Shown: in pieces, positions 50,705 to 60,721 of the stretch
Numbering within the stretch: the stretch's first letter is position 1
Layout: each line of letters opens with the position of its first letter
From: Lachnotalea sp041821265
GTDB lineage: Bacteria > Bacillota > Clostridia > Lachnospirales > Lachnospiraceae
Length of the DNA: 64,000 nt
NCBI GenBank assembly: GCA_041821265.1
Contig: JBGUEQ010000024.1
Location: 1 to 64,000 of the forward strand
Reading direction: 5' to 3'
Notes under the pieces: generated by a model
Told to the model about the DNA's origin: nothing
Database searches by the model: none
Seen by the model: the letters and a program-made list of their open reading frames with translations, nothing else
Made by a program: the position numbers and the translations under genes

Positions 50705-51538
50705 TTAAACCGTTGATAGATCCCATTCTTCATGAATTTTGGGTACATCATTAATTAGTCTTTTAGTATACGCAGCCTGTGGATTTAAAATAACGGTCTC
50801 CGCGTCTCCCGCCTCAACAAATTTGCCATGCTCCATAATATAAATAGAGTCAGATATATAAAAAGCAAGCCCAATATCATGTGTAATAAAAATAATGGTC
50901 ATATTAATTTCTTCTCTTAGCTTCAAAAGCATGTCGAGAATAGTAGCTCTTGAACAGGCATCAATCATAGAGGTTGGCTCATCTGCCAACAATATTTTAG
51001 GCTTTAATAAGAAAATTCTAGCAATCATTAGCCTTTGCATCTGCCCGCCCGATAACTCAAAGGGATACTTGTTGGTCAATTCAGCAAATTTCAGATTGAC
51101 AAAGCTACATGCCTCCGTCATCAAATCTACTTTCTGGTCATAAGAAAGTTTAGCGCCGCCTTTCATTTTGATACAATCTAGGAGTACCTCATCAATTTTA
51201 TGAAACACATTAAAGGAAGAAAAAGGATCTTGAAAAATAGCTTGAATGCCTTTCCAATATTCAGTTTTCTTTTTTCGACTGGAAATATCTCGAACCTTTC
51301 CTAGGAAACTAACTTCTCCTTCGGTTACACTAATTAATCCTAAAAGCATCTTAGACAATGTGGTTTTTCCAGAACCGCTTTCTCCAACAACAGATATGAT
51401 TTCACCTTCATGAAATTCAAAATCCACATGGTCAACCGCTATTGTTTTATCATTTCCAAAACCAAATATTTTTGTTACTCCTTTTCCGCTTAGGCATAAA
51501 GTCTGTTCTGATTTTTTATCTTTATCATACACGAGCAT
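50705..51538 (-). CDS. Oligopeptide/oligosaccharide ABC transporter ATPase (OppF-like)
   Basis: ATPase subunit, 277 residues. It has Walker A GESGSGKTTL (about 53-62), Q-loop AIFQDPFSSFN, signature ELSGGQMQRLMIARI, Walker B ILLADEPTSMID and the switch His in IFITHDIGLA. The C-terminal Opp-type extension is short. The gene overlaps the OppD-like gene by 14 bases. With a beta-mannosidase downstream the imported compound is probably a manno-oligosaccharide, since some Opp/Dpp-class importers carry sugars (as known in Thermotoga). Confidence 0.92.
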   Translation of the reverse strand: MLVYDKDKKSEQTLCLSGKGVTKIFGFGNDKTIAVDHVDFEFHEGEIISVVGESGSGKTTLSKMLLGLISVTEGEVSFLGKVRDISSRKKKTEYWKGIQAIFQDPFSSFNVFHKIDEVLLDCIKMKGGAKLSYDQKVDLMTEACSFVNLKFAELTNKYPFELSGGQMQRLMIARIFLLKPKILLADEPTSMIDACSRATILDMLLKLREEINMTIIFITHDIGLAFYISDSIYIMEHGKFVEAGDAETVILNPQAAYTKRLINDVPKIHEEWDLSTV

Positions 51539-52532
51539 ACACCTCCCTCAATTCTTTTTCACTCAAATAACAGCGAAACATTCGGCCGTTATCCAAATTA
51601 GTTTCCGCTATACCATGAACCATACATTCAGGTTTGGCATAGTTACATCGGTCGGCAAACCTACATCCCTTGGGAGGATTTTTCAGGTTTGGAGGAGTTC
51701 CAGAAATTGCAGTTAACTTAATATCTCGTGCTCCCACTTCTGGTACAATAATTGACCCCATCAAACCTTTTGAATAGGGATGCAGTGAATCAAATACCAT
51801 ATCTTTAACATTTGCTTTTTCGACAATTTGCCCTGCATACATTACCATAATATCATCTGTCACATTATAAAGTAAAGGTAATTCATGTGTAATAAATATC
51901 ATAGATTTAATGATTCCTTTCTCCATTAAATCTCGTAGCATTTTAATTACCATCTTTTGAGATGTTACATCTAGCGCAGAGGAAGGCTCATCCGCAATCA
52001 GCACTTTAGGTGACAAAATAGTTGATATCGCAATTACAGTTCTTTGCTTCATACCTCCTGAAAGCTCTACGGCATGTCTATGTAATACACTTTCAGGTAA
52101 TCCAAGTATTTCAAATCGTTCCTTTGCAAGGTCATAAATATCCTTTTTCGAAGTTTTTGGATGATGAGCATGAATGACATCTTCAATAAAATGAATGATT
52201 TTTTGCGTAGGATTGAGTGCATTCATAGCCGCCTGCGGAATATACGCAATTTCATTTCCAAGAATCTTTCTTCGAATATCATCTGCTTTCATTCCTGAAA
52301 TGTTAACTCCATCCACTTTAATGGTACCGTGCTGATAATGTAGGGGTGCAAAATAATACCCCATCAAACTAAGTGCAAGTGTGGATTTTCCACACCCCGA
52401 TTCCCCTGCAATACCAAGGGATTTTCCCTCTTCAATTTGAAGTGACACGTTATCGACAGCATAAATATCTTCCCCAAATCTTGTAACATATTTAGTTTTT
52501 AAATGTTCCACATCTAACATTACTTTTCCCAT
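51525..52532 (-). CDS. Oligopeptide/oligosaccharide ABC transporter ATPase (OppD-like)
   Basis: ATPase subunit, 335 residues. Walker A GESGCGKSTLAL (about 41-52), AYIPQAAMNALNPTQKI for the Q-loop, signature ELSGGMKQRTVIAI, Walker B VLIADEPSSALDV and FITHELPLL. The C-terminal Opp domain holds the Cys cluster PPKGCRFADRCNYAKPECMV, which binds Fe-S in some relatives. Works as a heterodimer with the OppF-like protein. Confidence 0.93.
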   Translation of the reverse strand: MGKVMLDVEHLKTKYVTRFGEDIYAVDNVSLQIEEGKSLGIAGESGCGKSTLALSLMGYYFAPLHYQHGTIKVDGVNISGMKADDIRRKILGNEIAYIPQAAMNALNPTQKIIHFIEDVIHAHHPKTSKKDIYDLAKERFEILGLPESVLHRHAVELSGGMKQRTVIAISTILSPKVLIADEPSSALDVTSQKMVIKMLRDLMEKGIIKSMIFITHELPLLYNVTDDIMVMYAGQIVEKANVKDMVFDSLHPYSKGLMGSIIVPEVGARDIKLTAISGTPPNLKNPPKGCRFADRCNYAKPECMVHGIAETNLDNGRMFRCYLSEKELREVYARV

Positions 52533-52547
52533 TACTTTTTCTCCTCT

Positions 52548-53798
52548 TTATTCTCTTAGCTGCGGATTAAATACCTGATCCAAACCTGTATTCATAAGAT
52601 TCAACGAGAATGAAATCAGTGCTATAGAAAAAACAACTGGTAAATATGCCCACCAGTCTCCATTTAAATGTGCACTGTAAGACATTGCCCAATTCATCAT
52701 AAGACCAAGTGTGGAAACGGTAGTCGTAGCAGGACCAAGTCCTATCATAGAAAGCTGAGCTTCAGCAAGAATTCCAGAAGAAATCTGCAAAATCAAAGCC
52801 ATAACAACATAAGAAGCAATGTATGGAAGAATATCCGTTACAATAATACGAAACAGACTATGACCCGATAACTTTGATAAATTTACATGATCTCTATTTC
52901 TAAGAGAAATGACCTGTGATCGTACAGACCTTGTCGTCCATGTCCATGATGTTACACCAATAATAATAGCAACCATCATTACTCCTCTTGCACTTTTACC
53001 TACACTATATGAAATTAGTATCAATAGGATAAAGCTTGGAATAACGGTAAATAAGTTTGTGATAAACATAATTAAGTCATCAATAATTCCCCCAAGATAT
53101 CCAGCAAGTAATCCAAGTGACAATCCGATTAAAGTTGCAATCAATCCAGCTATAAAACCAATTTGTAAGGAGGTCTTAATGGCTGATATTAACTCTGTTA
53201 AAACGTCACGTCCAAAGTTATCCGTTCCGAGTACAAAAATTCTTTTGTTACTGACATCATCAATATTCACAAATGAGGTTGATGCAATACTCGTTTTAAC
53301 AGAGAGCTCTCCCGTCTCACTGTCTTCTTGAGCAATAATCACTTCACTATTATCTAATAATTCAGTAATTTGATTATCAAGACGCTTATAATATTTCTTT
53401 TTAGCAGCAATTAATCCTTTTTGTTCATTTGTTTCATCATAGTATTTTTTCCATAAGGTAACAAGTCCCTTTGCATCTGTTACATCAATATCATTGATAG
53501 AAACATCAGCATATTTCTCAAGCCAGTCAGCCATTGCTGCACGGTCCTCTAGTTCAATATTATTTTCCAGTTTATCAGTAGACACATCTATATTTAACGT
53601 ATAAGTCTCTGTATTGACTGTATCCGCAACCGCAATATAGGTTCCTGGTTTAAAAAAATTTCCCTGTCCTAACATTGTTAATGGATCATCCGTTATGACA
53701 AACGGATAAATAATTGTCATTAATAAAAGCGCCATAAATATGACGAAACCAATGACAAATTTAGGAGAAGAAAAAATTTGTTTGATCTGGTTTTTCAT
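52548..53798 (-). CDS. Opp/Dpp-type ABC permease (OppC-like) with large extracytoplasmic insert
   Basis: Membrane subunit, 416 residues. TM1 is at about 14-36, then ~150 residues outside before the usual LGTDNFGRDVL motif (about 195-205) and TM2 to TM6 with the EAA loop HSLFRIIVTDILPYIASYVV. Ordinary DppC/OppC proteins are about 300 residues and have a much shorter loop here. The insert is rich in Thr, Asp and Lys (DTVNTETYTLNIDVSTDK; KKKYYKRLDNQITELLDN) and could help the binding protein dock or handle sugars. It lies 14 bases after the OppB-like gene. Confidence 0.9.
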   Translation of the reverse strand: MKNQIKQIFSSPKFVIGFVIFMALLLMTIIYPFVITDDPLTMLGQGNFFKPGTYIAVADTVNTETYTLNIDVSTDKLENNIELEDRAAMADWLEKYADVSINDIDVTDAKGLVTLWKKYYDETNEQKGLIAAKKKYYKRLDNQITELLDNSEVIIAQEDSETGELSVKTSIASTSFVNIDDVSNKRIFVLGTDNFGRDVLTELISAIKTSLQIGFIAGLIATLIGLSLGLLAGYLGGIIDDLIMFITNLFTVIPSFILLILISYSVGKSARGVMMVAIIIGVTSWTWTTRSVRSQVISLRNRDHVNLSKLSGHSLFRIIVTDILPYIASYVVMALILQISSGILAEAQLSMIGLGPATTTVSTLGLMMNWAMSYSAHLNGDWWAYLPVVFSIALISFSLNLMNTGLDQVFNPQLRE

Positions 53799-53812
53799 CG
53801 CATTTCCTCCTC

Positions 53813-54817
53813 TTAATCTTGTTGTGTTGCTTTGACTCTTGGATCAATTACTCCATAAATCAGCTCTACAATCAAATTTGCCAACAGTACCATAATTGTA
53901 ATGATTAACGTACATGCGGAAATAAGCGGATAATCTCTTCCTTTGATTGCAGAAAGCAAAGTGGTTCCAAGACCTGGATAACTGAAAATAATTTCTGCAA
54001 CAAGTGCTCCGCCAATCATTGTACCAATTGACATTGCAAGACCTGTAATTTGAGGAAGCATTGCATTTCGAAAAACATAGCTAACAATTGTTTTATCTTT
54101 GATGCCTAAAAAGCGACTATATTTTACATAGTCTGCATTCAATTCATAGATAGACATCGAACGCATACCAATTGCCTGACCTCCAATGGTACTCAACACA
54201 ATTGACCAGAAAGGAAGTTGATAATGAACTATTACAGATTTTACAAAGGTCCAGCTTGCATTCGGAATCAAATCAAAGCCATAACCTCCGCTAGATGGAA
54301 ACAATCCAAGTTTCAATGAAAAAATAAATAGCAGAATGGTTGCAAGTCCAAATGCTGGAATATTACTGACAAAAAGAAAAGCGGGTAGAATTCCTTTATC
54401 AAATATTCCTTTCATATAAGCAGCAACCGCGCCAAGTAAATTTCCCAATATCCATCCCACTATAATTGCTGGAAGTTGAAGACATACAGTCCACCAAACA
54501 GAAGATGCAATAATATCAGATACTGTTCTTGGATATTGGCTAAAAGAAACACCAAAGTCTCCTTGTACTGCATTTTTTACAAAAATAAAAAATTGTGTAA
54601 TCATTGGTTTATTTACACCAAATTTATCCGCATAATCTTCATACACAGCTTGTATTGCCGTAGAATCTGTCATGCCTTCTACTGATCTCGAAGCAATGGC
54701 AGCAATCGGATCTCCTGGCATTAACCTGGGTAAAATAAAGTTTAATCCAACTGCAATAATAAAAGTAATCAAATACCAGATTAGTTTATTTGTATAATAT
54801 TTTTTATATCCGTTCAA
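53813..54817 (-). CDS. Opp/Dpp-type ABC permease (OppB-like)
   Basis: Membrane subunit, 334 residues with six helices. Typical features are FILPRLMPGDPIAAIASRS after TM1, GVNKPMITQFFIFVKNAVQG DFGVSF-like segment, TIGGQAIGMRSMSIYELNAD and the EAA loop YSRFLGIKDKTIVSYVFRNA. It is the first permease gene, 136 bases after the binding-protein gene, with a hairpin in that gap. Confidence 0.93.
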   Translation of the reverse strand: MNGYKKYYTNKLIWYLITFIIAVGLNFILPRLMPGDPIAAIASRSVEGMTDSTAIQAVYEDYADKFGVNKPMITQFFIFVKNAVQGDFGVSFSQYPRTVSDIIASSVWWTVCLQLPAIIVGWILGNLLGAVAAYMKGIFDKGILPAFLFVSNIPAFGLATILLFIFSLKLGLFPSSGGYGFDLIPNASWTFVKSVIVHYQLPFWSIVLSTIGGQAIGMRSMSIYELNADYVKYSRFLGIKDKTIVSYVFRNAMLPQITGLAMSIGTMIGGALVAEIIFSYPGLGTTLLSAIKGRDYPLISACTLIITIMVLLANLIVELIYGVIDPRVKATQQD

Positions 54818-54849
54818 AGGTTCACCTCATTTACCAATTTTTTATTTGC

Positions 54850-54899
54850 AAAAGACCATGTTATCATTTTGAAATAAACTTTATGAGAACATGATCTTT
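54850..54899 (-). terminator. Intra-operon hairpin between binding protein and permease
   Basis: AAAGACCATGTT pairs with AACATGATCTTT with one mismatch. No strong U-run follows, so a partial terminator or mRNA-stability stem is likely, keeping the binding protein in excess. Confidence 0.6.
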
Positions 54900-54953
54900 A
54901 TATAATATCTATCTATGACATCTGGTAAATCATTTTATCTATCTCTTTCTGGT

Positions 54954-56834
54954 TTATTCAACATTTACTAAATTGTATAATGCTGCAATACCATATCCAT
55001 CTGTACAATCAGTAGGAGGTATATTATCTCCGTCATCCAATTGAGGGAATCCGGTCCATACGCTCTCATTTACTGCATGAAATAGCATTGGTCTATACAT
55101 TAAAGAGAAAGAAGGGACTTCATCTAGATAAATTTTGCTTAACTCTGTATAGTATTCTTTTAAAGTATCTTTATTTGTCTCAAGTGGTATCTTGTTAAGA
55201 ATATCGTTTGCTGTTTCATTAATATATCCACCATAATTACCACTCCAGTTTACAGCCAATCCTGCATAATCAGTTGACATAAATGCCATCGCGCGTCCCC
55301 ATGGATTGGACACGGAAGCTGATGGTGGATTCCACATACATATATCAAAGTTTCTTGTAGTCATGTCATCATAGAAGGTATTGGCATCAGGAAAATAGGT
55401 TTCAATTTCAATTCCAATCTCACTTCCAGCTGCTGCAACAATTTCTAAACTTGCATTCCAGTCCGTCCAACCGTCCGGACATTCTGCTTTGTAGGAGAGA
55501 TTCTCTCCATCAATATCTCTGATACCGTCTCCATTCGTATCCACAATTCCAGCTGCATCCAATAGAGCATTTGCTCCGTCAATATCCTTACCTGAAAACT
55601 GATAATCTGTTAATTTGTCTGGATTTACCAGTGCTTGCTCACCTGAAGTTGGATTCATAATAGAACGAGGAACTTCTTCAAAACTAGGTGATTGATTCGA
55701 CATTGCTGATGCAATAATTTGGTCATAGTCAACTGCCATTGCAATTGCTTTTCTAACTTCTATTCTGTCAAGGCCTGCTTTTTCTACATTAAAGTAAGCC
55801 GTCGGCATGGTTGCACAAACGCCATAAGGTGCTTCATCAATATATGTAGAAATTGGAAGTCCATCCTTCTCCCAAAGTTTTTGCACATTTGTAATAAATT
55901 GTTGTGAAACATCAACTTCGCCTGCCTTAAACGCTGTATCTCCGGCAGCATTGTTCGCATAAATAGTATGTGCAATATATTTTGGTGCTGGAATATTTCC
56001 CCACAAAGAAACGCCCCAATAATCATCATTTCTTACTAAAATAACTTTTTGATCACTATCATAGTAAGAAGAGTATGGACCTGAAGAAACAAAATCATCC
56101 ATTCTATCTTGCTTAATCGCATCCGCATTATTGTTATTGCGTTCTTCTACTGTTTGCAGATATGCTTTCTGCATTACATAAATTTTGGGAATATATTCAA
56201 CTACCTTTAATGGATTAACAGGCAATCCACTTTCATCTAGTTTTGCTTTAAAAACTGCGGTTGTATCATCTACAGCCTCAATTGTATCAATGTAATTTGC
56301 ATAATCACTTCCTTGTGCTGACTCATATTTCGTGTGACATTCAAATGTATATACTACATCTTCTGCTGTAACTTGAGTTCCATCACTCCACTTCGCATCT
56401 GGATTTAAGGTAATGGTTAATTCCGTCTGATCATCATTCCACGAATAATCTTTTCCAAGTAAGCCGTAAAGCTCACCATCTAGCATGTTGTACATAAAAA
56501 GTGTTTCATAAACAAGCTCACGGGAGTTATCGTTTTGTGTTACTGCCATTGCATTGTTTGAGTTAGCACTTAAGGGATTCCAGTCATTAATGGTTCCCCA
56601 TTGTTGCCCATTAAAATAAAGTGTCTCGTTTCTTGGTGTGGAATCTGCTTTTGTTGTTTCAGTTGTAGTTTCTTCGGTTTGCGAAGGCGTTGCTTCCTCC
56701 GTTGCTGCCGCCTCGCTTTCGCTACTGGATGGTTCGGTTGATGTCTGCTCACTCGTACTACATCCAGCAATCATGGATATTGTCATGGTGCTCACTGTAA
56801 GAAGTGCAATTAACTTACTGTGTTTCTTTTTCAT
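54954..56834 (-). CDS. ABC transporter substrate-binding lipoprotein (SBP_bac_5)
   Basis: Extracellular binding protein of the dipeptide/oligosaccharide class, 626 residues. I choose the ATG at 56834 with AGAGGAGG upstream, which gives a clean lipoprotein signal (lipobox IAGC, Cys24); the longer frame from 56918 has a poor N-terminus. A Ser/Thr/Glu linker of about 45 residues follows. The fold is shown by ELTITLNPDAKWSDGTQVTA EDVVYTFE-like segment, DYWG, YFNVEKAGLDRIEVRKAIAM and IDETANDILNKIP-like end (here YINETANDILNKIP). First gene of the importer operon, behind a terminator. With GH2 downstream, a beta-mannoside is the likely ligand. Confidence 0.92.
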   Translation of the reverse strand: MKKKHSKLIALLTVSTMTISMIAGCSTSEQTSTEPSSSESEAAATEEATPSQTEETTTETTKADSTPRNETLYFNGQQWGTINDWNPLSANSNNAMAVTQNDNSRELVYETLFMYNMLDGELYGLLGKDYSWNDDQTELTITLNPDAKWSDGTQVTAEDVVYTFECHTKYESAQGSDYANYIDTIEAVDDTTAVFKAKLDESGLPVNPLKVVEYIPKIYVMQKAYLQTVEERNNNNADAIKQDRMDDFVSSGPYSSYYDSDQKVILVRNDDYWGVSLWGNIPAPKYIAHTIYANNAAGDTAFKAGEVDVSQQFITNVQKLWEKDGLPISTYIDEAPYGVCATMPTAYFNVEKAGLDRIEVRKAIAMAVDYDQIIASAMSNQSPSFEEVPRSIMNPTSGEQALVNPDKLTDYQFSGKDIDGANALLDAAGIVDTNGDGIRDIDGENLSYKAECPDGWTDWNASLEIVAAAGSEIGIEIETYFPDANTFYDDMTTRNFDICMWNPPSASVSNPWGRAMAFMSTDYAGLAVNWSGNYGGYINETANDILNKIPLETNKDTLKEYYTELSKIYLDEVPSFSLMYRPMLFHAVNESVWTGFPQLDDGDNIPPTDCTDGYGIAALYNLVNVE

Positions 56835-56946
56835 CTTTCTACCTCCTCTAAATATTTCCGTTAGACATATTAACGTCTTTTGGTTACATACTAACTTTTT
56901 CATTTCAATATTGTGCATTATGTATATTAATTCAAATTATAAAATA

Positions 56947-56989
56947 AAAAAGCAAGCAATTTGTACAATTTAATTGTAATTGCTTGCTG
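56947..56989 (-). terminator. Terminator between YesN-type regulator and importer operon
   Basis: AGCAAGCAATTTGTACAATT and AATTGTAATTGCTTGCT form an imperfect stem; on the minus strand it is followed by TTTTTTATTTT. It lies 48 bases after the regulator stop. Confidence 0.85.
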
Positions 56990-57036
56990 CTAAAATTGAA
57001 ATACCTTATTTTTGTTTTTGGTGTCATTTTTATGAA

Positions 57037-58458
57037 TTATTTTCCAATATGTGTATTTTTACGAAATTCACTTGGAGTGATACCAACAACTGTTTTGAAA
57101 GTTTTCATAAAATGCTTTTCATTATCATACCCAACGGTCAAACCAATTTTCCCAATCTTTTGATCTGTTTGTGTTAATAATCTTTTGGCATCTTCCATTC
57201 TAATATTTCTAAGGTAATTCACAAAATTTTCTCCTGTATACTCTTTAAATGTAATGGAAAATACGGTATAGTTCATGGAAACATAATTAGAAACCATTGT
57301 CATATTAATATTTGTTTCGTAATTTTCTTTAATATATGTGATTGCTTGTTCTACCTTCATTCGATTTCTATAACTATCATTTTCACTCAATGCTTTCTGG
57401 TTAATCGCCAAAAAAATCCGCTGGATTTCTGTGCAGTAACGCTCAATGTTTTCAAAGGACAACATATAGTACAGATGATCGATATAAATTCCTTCATCTA
57501 ACAAAATTTTACCATAAAACTCTTTCACTCTACATACAATCTGATGAATAATTTCTTGAAACCTCGCTCCTTCCATCTCTGACTTCTTAACTTTGCTCAC
57601 AATTTCATTTAAATATTGATCATTTTCCTTATGTCCTGGTGTCCCAACTCTTTGTACAAAGCTTTCCAGCTCACTTAAGGATATTGGGTAACTATTTACC
57701 ACCTCTTTGTTCTGCATACAAAAAGCAATAACTCTTCGCCTGGCGGCTTCTAGATATGCCTTTCGCAAGTCACAAAAGTCTTGGTAACATTCGCTAATAC
57801 CGATATATTGATTGAACTCTAAATTTCTAATCATACTTTCTATTTTTTCGGCCGTTATCAGAATAACATTGTTACCCTCAATATTTGAAAAAAAGAAAAT
57901 TTTTTCCATCTTACATTTATCTGTTACTGGTTCATTTGTACAGATAATCTGATACAGCTCATTTTTCATTCCAATGCATGCCGCTATTTCATCAACCTCA
58001 TTACCAACTTGTGCATCCGAGGACAACATTATTCGAATTTGTCCATAACTAAATGATTTCTTGCTCTCTTTTTCTACATTTTCCAATTGAATTTCATTTT
58101 CAAGTTTTTCCATGATTGCTTTGAGCTCTTCTCTCTCTATAGGCTTTAGAAGATACTCTCTTGCTCCACATCGCAATAAATCAAGTGCAAATGAAAAATC
58201 ATCGTAGCCACTAATCACAATAATTTTAGGTATATACAGATACTTTTGCAGCTCTTTCACAAGGGAAATACCGTCCATTTTAGGCATGCGTATATCTGTA
58301 ATTATAACATCAACATGGCTATTTTGGATGATTTCCAGTGCTTCCAAACCGTTTTTGCATTCTAAAATCTCCTCAACTGGCACACCACAACGACTAACCA
58401 TTGCCGAAATACCCTTGCGTATTATTTTACCATCCTCCACCACTAGGACTCTCTTCAC
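57037..58458 (-). CDS. Response regulator, YesN type (receiver plus AraC HTH)
   Basis: Regulator of 473 residues. Receiver 1-120 with Glu8/Asp9 acidic pocket (VVEDGKI), phosphoacceptor Asp55 in ITDIRMPKMDG and Lys in YLLKPIE. The C-terminal AraC domain reads IKENYETNINMTMVSNYVSM and HFMKTFKTVVGITPSEFRKN. The GTG start at 58458 has GGGAGG at six bases and overlaps the kinase gene by 32 bases. It probably activates the Opp-GH2 operon next to it. Confidence 0.93.
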   Translation of the reverse strand: MKRVLVVEDGKIIRKGISAMVSRCGVPVEEILECKNGLEALEIIQNSHVDVIITDIRMPKMDGISLVKELQKYLYIPKIIVISGYDDFSFALDLLRCGAREYLLKPIEREELKAIMEKLENEIQLENVEKESKKSFSYGQIRIMLSSDAQVGNEVDEIAACIGMKNELYQIICTNEPVTDKCKMEKIFFFSNIEGNNVILITAEKIESMIRNLEFNQYIGISECYQDFCDLRKAYLEAARRRVIAFCMQNKEVVNSYPISLSELESFVQRVGTPGHKENDQYLNEIVSKVKKSEMEGARFQEIIHQIVCRVKEFYGKILLDEGIYIDHLYYMLSFENIERYCTEIQRIFLAINQKALSENDSYRNRMKVEQAITYIKENYETNINMTMVSNYVSMNYTVFSITFKEYTGENFVNYLRNIRMEDAKRLLTQTDQKIGKIGLTVGYDNEKHFMKTFKTVVGITPSEFRKNTHIGK

Positions 58459-60298
58459 ATAATTCCTCCCTTGTTTTTTGATATGGAATTTTAACTGCTA
58501 CCTGCGTATAACTGCCTTCTTTTGATGAAACTGTAATGCCATATTCCAAACCAAAGCTAATTTGCAACCTATCTTGTACATTTTTTAATCCAATTCCATT
58601 TCCTGTTCCCGAGGTATCTTGTATTTCTCCTCGAAGCCTCTTACACAGCAGGTCAACTTCTTCTTCACTCATCCCACAACCCCTATCAGTTATTTTGATA
58701 TAACAGTCATCTCCTTCTATTACTCCTTTCATATAAATACTCGTATCCTCTGTAATCTCTTCCATTCCATGAGATATTGCATTTTCTATAATTGGCTGAA
58801 GTGACATTTTGGGTATTTCCTGTTTCATAATTTCCTGAGAGATATGAATGCTTAAACAAATTTCATGGTCAAATTGTAGATTAACCAACATCAAATAACT
58901 CTTAATATAATCAATTTCTTCTTCTACCGTTACAAATTGTGATTTCCATCTCATACTGTATCTCAATAGCTTTCCAAAAGAAGATACTGCATCAGCGATT
59001 TCATATTTTTCCTCAATTTCCGCCATCATTTTTACAGATTCAAGTACATTATAAATAAAATGAGCATTAATCTGATTTTGCAATGCTTTAATTTGGGAAT
59101 CTTTCACAATCAGCTCACGCCTTAGCGTTTCATCCATCAATTTCTGAATCTGATTCAACATTTTATTGATCTCTTTACCAAGAACACCAAACTCATCTTG
59201 GCTTGTATTTCTCACGCGTTTATCCAAATTCCCTTGTTGAACTTGATAAACAACTTCGTAAATATCATAAAATTGTCTCAAAATATGCGAGACCTGTCGC
59301 TTTGCGAATAGAAGTAACGCCGCTCCAATTACAATCCACACTAACAAGAAATCAATAATATATAACTTTAAGACCTGTTTTTCGCTACTTAATGAAACGA
59401 TACGAATTAAATATCCTCCTAATGAATTGATTTTTTTATATCCGATCAAAACCTCTTCTCCGTTAAGACGTACTTGTTGGCAAAGACATGCGTCATTTTG
59501 TGACAAATTTGATTCGAAATTTTCCTTTAGAAGAATTGAAATTTCTTCTATATTGGAGCTCCACTTTGATGAACCAGTATTATCATAGTAAAAGTTTCCA
59601 CTACTATCCAAAAAACTGGTCCAATTCATATCTGTTGAATGATAAATATCTGTAAATATAGTTTCCATCGTTACGGCAACCTCTATCACTCCATACTGCC
59701 CATAACGATAATCATTCAGCCTTGTGATAATGGCTGCAATTCTTGGATTCTCATCATAATCCCCAGACAAATCAAGTGTATCTTCATAATCAAAACACCA
59801 TGTCCCACTTGGTGGGACACCATCTTTCCCCCATTTGAGTTCCTTCATTTTCTCTTTTTTGTATAACAATGGTATCGTTTCTTTTACCGTAGCCGAATTA
59901 ACAAAAATTCTAATTTTATATATGTATGGATTGTTGCGAATCATTTTTTGTACTCCACTTATCTCTTTGCCATAAAAATCAAGAATATCCATAAAACTAA
60001 ATTCTTTATTGGAATCAAGTTGGTTTAAAAAATCATTCATTGACTCATTGTTAATAATCATTTGTGTTGACAAATTACAATTTACTACAATCTGTTCTGC
60101 CGTTTGACAACTTTTTTCCAGTTCATAGACCATCTGCGTTTGTCCATCCTTATACAATGAAGTTTCCATATTGTTAAATATAAGTAGTGAAAAAACTCCA
60201 ATTGGAACCATTAATACGCCAAGAATTAGTATGGTAAACTTGTTGGTTAGCTTTAGCGTCGAAATTTTCTTATATATGATAGATTTTGTTCTAATCAC
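58427..60298 (-). CDS. Sensor histidine kinase, YesM type
   Basis: Membrane kinase of 623 residues with a GTG start at 60298 (AAGGAGAG 12 bases upstream). TM1 about 20-42, extracellular sensor 45-305, TM2 about 312-333, HAMP 336-390, then the phospho-His413 in LQNQINAHFIYN. The usual Pro of INPHF is Ala here. The HATPase domain has NAISHGMEE, TDRGCGMSEEE and GTGNGIGLKNVQDRL. It is coupled to the regulator gene. The signal is probably the oligosaccharide imported by the neighbouring transporter. Confidence 0.93.
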   Translation of the reverse strand: MIRTKSIIYKKISTLKLTNKFTILILGVLMVPIGVFSLLIFNNMETSLYKDGQTQMVYELEKSCQTAEQIVVNCNLSTQMIINNESMNDFLNQLDSNKEFSFMDILDFYGKEISGVQKMIRNNPYIYKIRIFVNSATVKETIPLLYKKEKMKELKWGKDGVPPSGTWCFDYEDTLDLSGDYDENPRIAAIITRLNDYRYGQYGVIEVAVTMETIFTDIYHSTDMNWTSFLDSSGNFYYDNTGSSKWSSNIEEISILLKENFESNLSQNDACLCQQVRLNGEEVLIGYKKINSLGGYLIRIVSLSSEKQVLKLYIIDFLLVWIVIGAALLLFAKRQVSHILRQFYDIYEVVYQVQQGNLDKRVRNTSQDEFGVLGKEINKMLNQIQKLMDETLRRELIVKDSQIKALQNQINAHFIYNVLESVKMMAEIEEKYEIADAVSSFGKLLRYSMRWKSQFVTVEEEIDYIKSYLMLVNLQFDHEICLSIHISQEIMKQEIPKMSLQPIIENAISHGMEEITEDTSIYMKGVIEGDDCYIKITDRGCGMSEEEVDLLCKRLRGEIQDTSGTGNGIGLKNVQDRLQISFGLEYGITVSSKEGSYTQVAVKIPYQKTREELCEESPSGGGW

Positions 60299-60721
60299 GG
60301 AAGTGGAATCCTCTCCTTTTTTTGTTTTATAGAAATCTCCTCTTTCTAATAGTATACTTAAATCAGTATCAAATGTATAACAAAATCTTAGATAATATAT
60401 TCCATATTTATTATATTAATCATATCACTTTTTTTAAGTTATCTCACTATAAAAATTGATTTCCATCTGTATATATCACCTAGATAAACCATATGCATCA
60501 ACAACTAAGCTTTTTCCACTGAATATCGCATATTTTACATACATTCAGCAATTAAAATTACTTCTGCGCTAGGAACATATAAGTGATATCTAAAACCATG
60601 AAAAATATATGTATCTATTTTATTTTTTATGTGTTACTCTCTAATTATTAGAATAAATTGACTTTGAACCAACAGATTCAAGAGTGAATTTAAGGTTTCC
60701 CTTGAATAGAATTAATCATAT
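60299..60721. other. Gene-free stretch upstream of the kinase gene
   Basis: AT-rich DNA of about 420 bases between the kinase start and a terminator at 60722. It should contain the promoter of the kinase/regulator pair. I see no reading frame, repeat or RNA motif that I can support. Confidence 0.5.

Noticed and set aside
50693..50714. Inverted repeat AACGGTT/AACCGTT at the OppF stop codon as an operator
   Set aside because: It lies inside an operon between two close genes and is short; a weak RNA stem is as likely and nothing else supports a binding site.
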